This document shows, in pieces, positions 57,255-64,000 of a stretch of DNA of 64,000 nucleotides. The stretch covers positions 2,829,001-2,893,000 of the forward strand of contig CP065012.1 in NCBI GenBank assembly GCA_016699815.1. The letters are read 5' to 3'. The notes below the pieces were generated by a model. It did not search any database. It was not told the origin of the DNA and saw nothing but the letters and a program-made list of their open reading frames with translations. Position 1 is the first letter of the stretch. Every line of letters begins with the position of its first letter. The position numbers and the translations under genes were made by a program. This DNA comes from Chitinophagaceae bacterium (GTDB taxonomy: Bacteria; Bacteroidota; Bacteroidia; Chitinophagales; Chitinophagaceae).

Positions 57255-58658
57255 ATGAAGATTGCTTTTCACGGCGCCGCCCGTACCGTAACCGGCTCAA
57301 AACACCTTTTAACCCTATCCAATGGTAAAAAATTATTGCTTGACTGTGGCATGTTCCAGGGAATGGGAACGCAAACCGCAAGCCTGAATATTGATTTTGG
57401 ATTTAATGCCGATGAAGTAAATAATGTAATTCTTTCTCATGCTCATGTAGACCATAGCGGATTACTGCCCAAATTGGTAAAAGACGGGTTTAAGGGAAAA
57501 ATTTACGCTACAGATGCTACGAAAGATCTTGCTGCTGCGCTTATGGAAGATAGTGCAGGTATACAGGAAATGGATATTAAATATGTAAATAAAGAAAGAG
57601 CGTTAAAGGGGTTGCCCTACCTGCAGCCTTTATATACAACCGAAGATGCCTTAAAAGCATTGGGCCATTTTGAAACTGTGCCCTATAACGTATGGTTTAA
57701 GATAGATGATGAAATAGAATTTTGCTTTACCGATGCCGGCCATTTAATTGGAAGCGCAGCGGTGCATTTGAAAATTACTGAAAACGGAAAAACCATGCGT
57801 ATTAGTTTTAGCGGAGATGTGGGCCGTTACCGTGATGCCATATTAAAATCGCCGGAAGTTTTTCCGCAATGCGATTACCTGATTTTGGAAAGTACTTATG
57901 GAAACACCCTTCATGATGAACATAGCCCTACACCAGATGCATTGTTGAAATGGATACAACATACTTGTATTGAGAAAAAAGGGAAGCTTATTATTCCGGC
58001 ATTTAGTGTAGGCCGTACACAAGAGATTTTACTTTGGCTTAACCAACTGGAACTGGAAAACAGGTTGCCCGACCTGGACTATTATGTAGATAGCCCTTTA
58101 AGTACAAAAGCCACTAATATTGTAAAAAAATACCCAAAATATTTTAACAAACGCATTCAGCGCATTTTGGAATCAGACAATGACCCTTTTTCTTTTAAAC
58201 GGTTAAAATTTACCAAATCGGTTGAAGAAAGTAAGTTGTTGAATTTTTACAAAGGGCCTTGTATTATTATTTCTGCAAGCGGTATGGCAGAAGCCGGGCG
58301 CATTAAACACCATATTAGCAATACCATAGAAAACAGCAGGAATAGCATTTTGCTTACCGGATATTGTGAGCCACATTCGCTGGGCGGACGTTTAAAAAAG
58401 CACCCAACTGAAATTGGTATTTATGGACAAGAGCACCAGGTAAATGCAGATATAGGTGAAATAAGGAGTATGAGCGCCCATGGTGATTACGACGACCTGT
58501 GCCAGTTTATAGCCTGCCAGGACGTAAAGCAAATTAAAAAACTCTTTTTAGTACATGGCGAGTATGATGTACAACTAGACTTTAAAGCCAAATTATTAAA
58601 GAAAGGTTTTGGCGATGTGGAAATTCCCGAAAGACATTTTGAAATTGGGCTTACTTAA
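57255..58658 (+). CDS. MBL-fold/beta-CASP metallo-hydrolase (RNase J-type/CPSF-like)
   Basis: 467 residues from ATG 57255 (MKIAFHGAARTVTGSKHLL), the standard start; an upstream ATG at 57219 is not needed. Metal-dependent nuclease of the beta-CASP group. HAHVDHSG is the HxHxDH zinc motif, followed by FTDAGHLIGSAAVHL and SGDVGRY. The beta-CASP domain is followed by the RNA-specificity domain with KHPTEIGIYGQEHQV and MSAHGDYDD (late His motif) and VHGEYDVQ. Probably an RNA endo/exonuclease; function in the cell unassigned. Not linked to a neighbour. Confidence 0.88.
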   Translation: MKIAFHGAARTVTGSKHLLTLSNGKKLLLDCGMFQGMGTQTASLNIDFGFNADEVNNVILSHAHVDHSGLLPKLVKDGFKGKIYATDATKDLAAALMEDSAGIQEMDIKYVNKERALKGLPYLQPLYTTEDALKALGHFETVPYNVWFKIDDEIEFCFTDAGHLIGSAAVHLKITENGKTMRISFSGDVGRYRDAILKSPEVFPQCDYLILESTYGNTLHDEHSPTPDALLKWIQHTCIEKKGKLIIPAFSVGRTQEILLWLNQLELENRLPDLDYYVDSPLSTKATNIVKKYPKYFNKRIQRILESDNDPFSFKRLKFTKSVEESKLLNFYKGPCIIISASGMAEAGRIKHHISNTIENSRNSILLTGYCEPHSLGGRLKKHPTEIGIYGQEHQVNADIGEIRSMSAHGDYDDLCQFIACQDVKQIKKLFLVHGEYDVQLDFKAKLLKKGFGDVEIPERHFEIGLT

Positions 58659-58677
58659 AAACCGAAAATAAAATAGC

Positions 58678-59244
58678 TTATACTTTTAGCCAGCCCCTGA
58701 AACCCCGTGCAGCATAGTAAGATTCTGCACCATTGTGATAAACAAAAACTGTATCATACCGCCTGTCGCAAAACAAGGCACCACCTAATTTCCTGATATT
58801 TTCAGGCGTTTTTATCCAACTGGAAGTTTTTTCATCAATTTTCTCCAATTGCTGCAACTGGCGGTATTGTTCTTCATTTAGTATTTCAATGTCAATTTCG
58901 GCTGCAAAATCCAAAGCACAGTTTTTGGGTTTATTTTCTTTACGGGAATCAAGTGCCTGCCGGTCATAACAAAAGCTCCGCCTGCCTTTTGGTGTTTCTA
59001 CGACGCAATCCATAAAAATAAATTCACCTGATTTTTTATCAAAACCCACTACATCGGGCTCGCCACCACTCATTTCCATTTCATTGAGCGACCAAAGTTT
59101 TGCAGGATTTGTTTCCAACTTTTTCTGTACCTGCTCCCATACCAGGTTTTTATGCCGGTGCATGTTTTTGGTAAACCGTTCTTTTAAAATAGCGAAAATT
59201 TCTTTGCTTAATCCCGGAGATAATTTTTTGTAATTGCTTTTCAT
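58678..59244 (-). CDS. DUF4256 family protein
   Basis: 188 residues. Matches a conserved family of unknown function, with blocks such as NMHRHKNLVWEQVQKKLE, LWSLNEMEMSGGEPDVVGFDKK, GRRSFCYDRQALDSRKE and LGGALFCDRRYDTVFVYHNGAESYYAARGFRG (parts quoted: FCDRRYDTVFVYHNGAESYY). No signal peptide, hence cytosolic. Starts 3 bases after the stop of the lipoprotein gene on the same strand, so likely co-transcribed. The function is not known. Confidence 0.85.
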   Translation of the reverse strand: MKSNYKKLSPGLSKEIFAILKERFTKNMHRHKNLVWEQVQKKLETNPAKLWSLNEMEMSGGEPDVVGFDKKSGEFIFMDCVVETPKGRRSFCYDRQALDSRKENKPKNCALDFAAEIDIEILNEEQYRQLQQLEKIDEKTSSWIKTPENIRKLGGALFCDRRYDTVFVYHNGAESYYAARGFRGWLKV

Positions 59245-59247
59245 TTA

Positions 59248-59745
59248 TCAAAAATCGGATAAATACCAATTACCCATGATTTTTTTAAGCTCAATTTTTT
59301 CGTTTTTTGTACCTGTTGGGCCAAATTTAATTTTTACAACGGCTACATCTGCTTCTATCACAGCTTCTCCATCAATACTTCCGTTTTTAAACTGGTTTAC
59401 AAAATCATCCTGTACTTTTTTGGTTTGCGAAGCCATACTGCAAATGTCTTTGGTATCGCCATCGCCATTTCCGGTTGGGTCACACAGGTTTTTGAGTGTA
59501 GAAAAATCACCCGATTTTGCTGCATCAAATATTTTTTGTACCACTTTTTCTGGGTCTTCACCCACTGCAGAATTTATAACCGGTGCATTGGCAGCTGTAG
59601 GTGCACCTGCTGTTGTTGTGCTTGTTACGTTTGCCTCAGGTGGTTCAGACGTTGTAACATTTTGCTTTTTTTCGGATGAATGATTATTGCATGCGGTTAA
59701 AAATATTCCGGTAAATAGCCCTAAGGTTAAAAGTTTATTTTTCAT
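59248..59745 (-). CDS. Small lipoprotein with DUF4878-like domain
   Basis: 165 residues. Signal peptide with lipobox FLTAC (Cys19). A Thr/Ala/Pro-rich linker (residues ~25-60) leads to a C-terminal domain EDPEKVVQKIFDAAKSGDF, typical of the NTF2-like DUF4878 lipoproteins, ending with IELKKIMGNWYLSDF. Family roles are unknown. It is directly followed by the DUF4256 gene (3-base gap). Confidence 0.7.
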   Translation of the reverse strand: MKNKLLTLGLFTGIFLTACNNHSSEKKQNVTTSEPPEANVTSTTTAGAPTAANAPVINSAVGEDPEKVVQKIFDAAKSGDFSTLKNLCDPTGNGDGDTKDICSMASQTKKVQDDFVNQFKNGSIDGEAVIEADVAVVKIKFGPTGTKNEKIELKKIMGNWYLSDF

Positions 59746-59878
59746 GATTTCTTATTTTTTGAATGAGTTCAAAAATAAATAAGCAGTTTATATTTTCAAC
59801 TTATCCATTTGGATAAGTGAAAGCAACTGTCACAAAGAAAATTATTAACCTTTTTAAAAAGGAGATTTGTTTGCTGGT

Positions 59879-60905
59879 TTATAAAGCTTCTATCATGTCT
59901 TTAAGTTGCACCAGTGGTAAGTTATGCACTTTGGCTTTACCTATTTTGTCGAGTAAAATAAAATCTAAAGTATCCTGTTGCCTTTTTTTATCCATAATCA
60001 ACCTTTCCCAAATTTTAGTTTTATTGAATTGGGTATTAACAGGCAGCCCGTATTTTATGAGCAGGTTTACCAGGCGTTCTTTATCAGCACTACTAAACAT
60101 ATTAATTTCTTCGGAAAAGGTAGCGGCTATAACCATGCCAATACTTATGGCATGGCCATGCGGCAAATGATGGTTGGTTTCTATTGCATGGCCAATAGTA
60201 TGGCCAAAATTGAGTAATTTTCTCTTGTTATTTTCCTGCTCATCTTCTAATACTATTTGGGTTTTAATGCGAACATTATCTTCTATTAAATTTGCAACGC
60301 CTAATTTGTTTTGTATAAAATCATCTAAGTTGTGTTTTTCTAATAATTTAAATAAATGTTCATCTTGTATGCAGGCATGTTTTATTATTTCGGCAAAGCC
60401 GTTAATCCATTGGTCTTTGGGAAGTGTATCCAAAAAATTGTAGTCGAAAATAATTTTAGCAGGCTGGTAGATAGTTCCGGCCATATTTTTATAAGGCCCG
60501 ATATTAACGCCGTTTTTTCCGCCAATAGCAGCATCAACCATGCCCAGCATAGTTGTTGGCGCCAATACGAGTTGCATTCCCCTTTTTAAATATTGAGGCG
60601 GCGTACCCGGCAATATCAGTTATTACACCGCCGCCAATACCCACCATTACTGTAGCTTTATCGGCTTCAGTTTTTATGAGTTCTTGTAAAATATAGTCAA
60701 TGGTAACCTGTGTTTTGCTGGCTTCTCCCGGAGAGAGAACAAGAGGGGAAAAATTTTTCAATCGTTGCTCATGTAACCGAAAAATATTTTCATCGGTGAG
60801 CACAAATAATTTTTTTTCAGTGCAATCACCTGGCAATGTTTCAATGCTTCTATTAAATAAATACGTTGTTGCTCCACTATGAAATTTATGGGTTACCTGG
60901 TTCAT
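59879..60905 (-). pseudogene. aroB: 3-dehydroquinate synthase, split by a one-base frameshift
   Basis: Second step of the shikimate pathway. The first frame, starting at 60905, gives GGGVITDIAGYAASIF and then loses register; the second (to 59879) resumes with KRGMQLVLAPTTMLGMVDAAIGGKNGVN and contains ITKHACI-type metal/substrate residues (AEIIKHACIQDE, LNFGHTIGHAIE). Removing one base from the T run at 60583-60587 (one A on the coding strand) joins them as SIFKRGMQ. Every downstream motif is intact. Because aroB is normally needed for growth without aromatic amino acids, an assembly or sequencing error is more likely than gene loss. Directly after the DAHP synthase gene (3 bases). Confidence 0.88.
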
Positions 60906-60908
60906 GCA

Positions 60909-62006
60909 TTACTCTTTTGGGCCGTTCATTATTTTATTTTGATGGCTGATGCTTTCCAGGTGCAATGCATCGAGGTAGCGGGCAATAAATTCTTCGCTAA
61001 GGCCAAGAGAAACGCCATGTTTTACTACCCGCTCTGATATTTCATTCCAGCGGTTGGCCTGCAGGATAATAATATTTTCACTGCGCTTGTGTTCACCAAT
61101 TTGTTCTGCTATTTTCATTCGCTGGCTTATGAGCGAAAGCAGTTCATCGTCTATTTGGTTTATTTGTTCCCGAAATTTTGATAAGGCTATTAAAAAATCT
61201 GTTTCATTGCTGGTTTCCGACCGCCAAATAAGCTTTTGAATTATTTGCGCCAAATCATTTGGTGTAACCTGTTGCCTGGCATCGCTCCAGGCAAAATCGG
61301 GGTTAATATGGCTTTCGATCATTAAGCCGCTAAAACCAAGGTTAATGCTTTTTTGGGCAATATTCCCAAGCATGGTCCTGTTGCCGCAAATATGAGATGG
61401 GTCGCATAGCATCATCATGCCCGGGAACCTCAATTTCATTTCAATGGGTATGTGCCACATGGGTGTGTTGCGGTATTGCGTATCTCCATAGTTGGAAAAT
61501 CCACGGTGGATCATACCAATTTTTTGCAAACCAATTTTTTGCAACCTTTCAATTGCACCGCTCCATAATTCAATATCTGGGTTTACAGGATTTTTTACCA
61601 ATACGGGAACATTGGTTCCTTTTAAAGCTTCGGCTACGGCTTGTATGCTAAAAGGGCTTACTGTTGTTCTTGCCCCAACCCATAAAAGGTCGGTTTCATA
61701 TTTAAGGGCATCTTCTACATGTTTTGCGGTTGCAACTTCTACACATATGGGCAAACCGGTTTGTTTTTTGGCTTGCAGGAGCCAGGCTAAAGCATCTGTT
61801 CCAATACCTTCAAACATACCGGGCTTGGTTCTTGGTTTCCAAATGCCTGCCCGAAACATATCTACATTGCCCGATGCTGCCAATAACTTTGCTGTTTCCA
61901 GTATTTGTTCCGGCGTTTCTGCACTGCAAGGCCCACTTATTATAAAGGGCCTTTTTTCCCAAATATTTTCAATGTTTATGTTCAAATTTGTGGTGGCTGT
62001 TTGCAC
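60909..62006 (-). CDS. Bifunctional DAHP synthase / chorismate mutase
   Basis: 365 residues. Fused enzymes of aromatic biosynthesis: the N-terminal ~265 residues form the DAHP synthase of the KDPG-aldolase-like type (RPFIISGPCSAETPEQ, FRAGIWKPRTKPGMFEG, MLCDPSHICGNR, GLMIESHINPDFAWSDA) and the C-terminal ~90 residues are an AroQ-type chorismate mutase (FREQINQIDDELLSLISQRMKIAEQIGEHK). This arrangement is known from Porphyromonas and other Bacteroidota and can give feedback control. Shares a transcript with aroB downstream. The promoter was not located. Confidence 0.93.
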   Translation of the reverse strand: MQTATTNLNINIENIWEKRPFIISGPCSAETPEQILETAKLLAASGNVDMFRAGIWKPRTKPGMFEGIGTDALAWLLQAKKQTGLPICVEVATAKHVEDALKYETDLLWVGARTTVSPFSIQAVAEALKGTNVPVLVKNPVNPDIELWSGAIERLQKIGLQKIGMIHRGFSNYGDTQYRNTPMWHIPIEMKLRFPGMMMLCDPSHICGNRTMLGNIAQKSINLGFSGLMIESHINPDFAWSDARQQVTPNDLAQIIQKLIWRSETSNETDFLIALSKFREQINQIDDELLSLISQRMKIAEQIGEHKRSENIIILQANRWNEISERVVKHGVSLGLSEEFIARYLDALHLESISHQNKIMNGPKE

Positions 62007-62143
62007 TTTAAACTATTAATCGTTTTTTTTAATAAACTTATTGTTTTCTTTTTAATACGGTGCAAGTTAGTGTGCTTATGCTATAGTTGGTAAAACCATT
62101 TTTTTAAAAGGGTATTTTGATTGTTTGATGTGATTTAAACTTG

Positions 62144-64000
62144 CTATAATTTAATATTTATACCTGCCATAAAATGAATGGGTGCCATGGGAAAATAATA
62201 ATTACTTGTAGAGCGTTCACTATTGTAAATATAGCTAAACGTGTATCCATTGGCCACGTACAAGGTTGAAAATAAATTATAAACCTGCACAAATAATTTT
62301 ATTTCTTTTAAATGCGTATTGGTAAAGGTATAAGCTGTGCTAAGCTCCTGTGTATAGTAAGGTTTTATGCTTTTATTCATTTGGGAAGTATTATCTAAAA
62401 ACTGGCGGCTGATGAATTTTCCTGAGAGGCCAATTTGCAAATTGCTTACCGGGGCATACTCCAGCGTTGCACTGCTGATGATATTTGGAGAAAAAGAAAT
62501 GTTGGTTTGTTTGTAAAAATTTACTGCCTGGTTATTATTGTCGTAGTCATCAATATATTCGGTAAAGTTTTTTATTTTATTTCGGCTTAAAGTAATGTTA
62601 CCATTGACCATTAACCATTTTGAAATTTTTGCGGCGGCGGTAATTTCCACACCACTTCGATAACTTTTTGGGATATTGGTACGGGTATATGCGCCTACAT
62701 CATTTACTTTACCAGTATGCACCAGTTGGTTTTTATAAAGCATCAGGTAGGCATTAATACCGAGTTGTATCGTTGGGCTTTTATATTCTGACCCAAGTTC
62801 AAAGTCGTGCAGGTATTCGGGTTTTGGCGTTTCATTTATACCTGCTTCAAAATCATCCCTGTTGGGCTCTTTGGAGCCATGGGCATAGGAAAAATAGGTT
62901 TTGATTTTTCCTTTGCTGTAAGTGATGCCCGCTTTGGGATTTATAAAAAAGTAACGGTTGCTCAAGTTTATCGTTGGGTTATCCCTGAAGCCATTAATGT
63001 GGTACACTACTTTTTTTACCTGCAGGTCGGCAAATAAATGCCAGTTTTTAGAAAAATTTTCGGTCCATTTTACAAAAGATGAAAATTCATTTTTAAAGGC
63101 ATTATTGTTGTACCATTTAAAGTTTGAAGGTATAAAAACCGGTTCTTTGGCCCAGGTAACTTTTCCGTAATGTTTGCCCTTGTATTGATTCCATCCTGCG
63201 CCAATAATTATTTGCCTTTGGGATTTTTCGTATTGAGCAGAAAAAATATTGCCGTAAAAGTAATTGTTGAGCCAGAGTTGCCTCACAATATCAGATGTAT
63301 AAACGGTATCGGCGCCATTAAAATAGTTGGGTAAACCGTAGGCTGATAATTTTTTGCCTGCTTTGTATTGCTCGTAAAAGCCTTTTCCATGTGTTAAAAA
63401 CCCAGTGATGTTGGCTTTCCAAAAAGCTGAAAATTTTTGATTAATAAACAGTTGAAAGTGTTGTTGTAGGTAGTTATCGGTTTCGTTTTGGTAAGGATCC
63501 GGTTTTTTTTCTGTTCCGGAACTATTGTATCTCCTGTTGATATGCAGCAATTCTTCTGATAAGCCATTCCAGGCCTGGTATGTTTTTTCTTTGCCCGAAA
63601 TAAAATTAAAACGAATGGAATTTTTAGGGTTTAAATAAGTAAGGCTTATCATGGCAGAGTGCAGGCGGCTGCTGGCTCTTTCAATATAGCCGTCGCTCTT
63701 TACATGGCTTATTCGGCCATCGGCTGTAAAATGTTTTTTAAATAACCCACTATGCAGCACTAAAGTATTTTTAATGCTGTGGTAACTACCTGCGTTATTG
63801 TTAAACTCCAGGCCGCTTTTGAGTACCGGTTCATTGGTATTAATATTTATGCTTCCCCCAAAAGCCCCGGTACCATTTGCTGATGTGCCTACGCCACGTT
63901 GTATTTGAATTTGCGATGCCGATGAAGCAATATCCGGCATATCTACAAAAAAAGTTCCCTGGCTTTCGGCATCGTTAAAAGGAATGCCGTTGAGGGTTAC
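62144..64000 (-). CDS. TonB-dependent outer-membrane receptor (5' end beyond the window)
   Basis: Open to base 64000, so the N-terminus, signal peptide and TonB box are missing; about 619 residues are present. The plug is recognised by LNGIPFNDAESQGTFF, IQIQRGVGTSANGTGAFGGSINI at its start; the rest is barrel strands, such as FSSFVKWTENFSKNWHLFADLQV, YFSYAHGSKEPNRDDFEAG, DFELGSEYKSPTIQLGINAYLM and the final aromatic IHFMAGINIKL. Takes up a metal chelate, vitamin or other large nutrient with energy from TonB; the ligand cannot be named. No SusD-like gene is beside it, unlike glycan-uptake receptors. Confidence 0.92.
   Translation of the reverse strand, partial: VTLNGIPFNDAESQGTFFVDMPDIASSASQIQIQRGVGTSANGTGAFGGSININTNEPVLKSGLEFNNNAGSYHSIKNTLVLHSGLFKKHFTADGRISHVKSDGYIERASSRLHSAMISLTYLNPKNSIRFNFISGKEKTYQAWNGLSEELLHINRRYNSSGTEKKPDPYQNETDNYLQQHFQLFINQKFSAFWKANITGFLTHGKGFYEQYKAGKKLSAYGLPNYFNGADTVYTSDIVRQLWLNNYFYGNIFSAQYEKSQRQIIIGAGWNQYKGKHYGKVTWAKEPVFIPSNFKWYNNNAFKNEFSSFVKWTENFSKNWHLFADLQVKKVVYHINGFRDNPTINLSNRYFFINPKAGITYSKGKIKTYFSYAHGSKEPNRDDFEAGINETPKPEYLHDFELGSEYKSPTIQLGINAYLMLYKNQLVHTGKVNDVGAYTRTNIPKSYRSGVEITAAAKISKWLMVNGNITLSRNKIKNFTEYIDDYDNNNQAVNFYKQTNISFSPNIISSATLEYAPVSNLQIGLSGKFISRQFLDNTSQMNKSIKPYYTQELSTAYTFTNTHLKEIKLFVQVYNLFSTLYVANGYTFSYIYNSERSTSNYYFPMAPIHFMAGINIKL

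Overview
The window comes from a member of the Bacteroidota, most probably a Chitinophagaceae-like organism. The supporting signs are: many start regions preceded by the phylum-specific -7 element TAnnTTTG (three with a TTTG box 19-21 bases upstream) in place of an obvious Shine-Dalgarno; a type IX secretion (T9SS) C-terminal domain; lipoproteins with a Cys-Lys-Lys-Asp start; tandem GH144-like glucanases; a split B12-dependent acyl-CoA mutase; a short class II ProRS; and a DAHP synthase-chorismate mutase fusion. The DNA is AT-rich and gene-dense. No IS element, prophage or CRISPR array was seen inside the window.

Layout. 1-2041: the 5' part of a type II-C-like cas9 (minus strand, running off the left edge) and, head-to-head with it, a short RNA gene that looks like its tracrRNA, with its own promoter, anti-repeat, hairpin and terminator. 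2330-3817: a lone histidine ammonia-lyase. 3863-11789: a glucan-degradation block (two GH144-like lipoproteins, a GH43-like/F5-8C/Fn3 protein, a frameshifted SGNH hydrolase and a GH3 beta-glucosidase) without a SusC/SusD pair. 11886-25039: mixed housekeeping genes (acyl-CoA mutase large subunit, iscA-like, SirB1-like, coaE, a SpmA-SpmB fusion broken by a frameshift, glnS, mtaB, pgi, hydrolase, glycosylasparaginase). 25237-34793: an ABC-F ATPase with one degenerate ATP site, a small barrel protein, GtrA, dnaK, a FadL-like porin, a Tyr-rich lipoprotein and proS. 34802-37533: an operon of gltX, the B12-binding mutase subunit and a crotonase. 37637-47006: lipoprotein, deacetylase, tatD, two large surface proteins (one with a T9SS signal, one with dockerin-like repeats), an orphan sucB, an rsmB-like gene and a thiolase. 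47024-54465: umuDC (the UmuD lacks both protease catalytic residues), a YpdA-like reductase, greA behind a leader terminator, HIT, dNK, trpS, gatC, an ABC ATPase and a cobalamin adenosyltransferase. 54477-64000: an exported protein, an ECF sigma/anti-sigma pair, tRNA-Met, a beta-CASP nuclease, DUF4256, a lipoprotein, aroB (frameshifted), DAHP synthase/chorismate mutase, and a TonB-dependent receptor running off the right edge.

Functional links. The mutase large subunit (12533-14095), its B12 subunit (35603-36016) and the ATP:cob(I)alamin adenosyltransferase (53902-54465) would together form one adenosylcobalamin-dependent acyl-CoA rearrangement system spread over about 42 kb. The crotonase and thiolase fit the same acyl-CoA metabolism. 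The GH144/GH3 block fits beta-1,2-glucan breakdown to glucose. aroB and the DAHP synthase/chorismate mutase are adjacent shikimate-pathway genes.

Most notable observations: the cas9/tracrRNA module at the left edge; UmuD with Ser to Ala and Lys to Arg at the catalytic dyad; an intrinsic terminator just after the predicted greA start site; a group of genes whose -7 box lies exactly 4 bases before ATG, suggesting leaderless mRNAs; and three one-base homopolymer frameshifts that may be either assembly errors or real.
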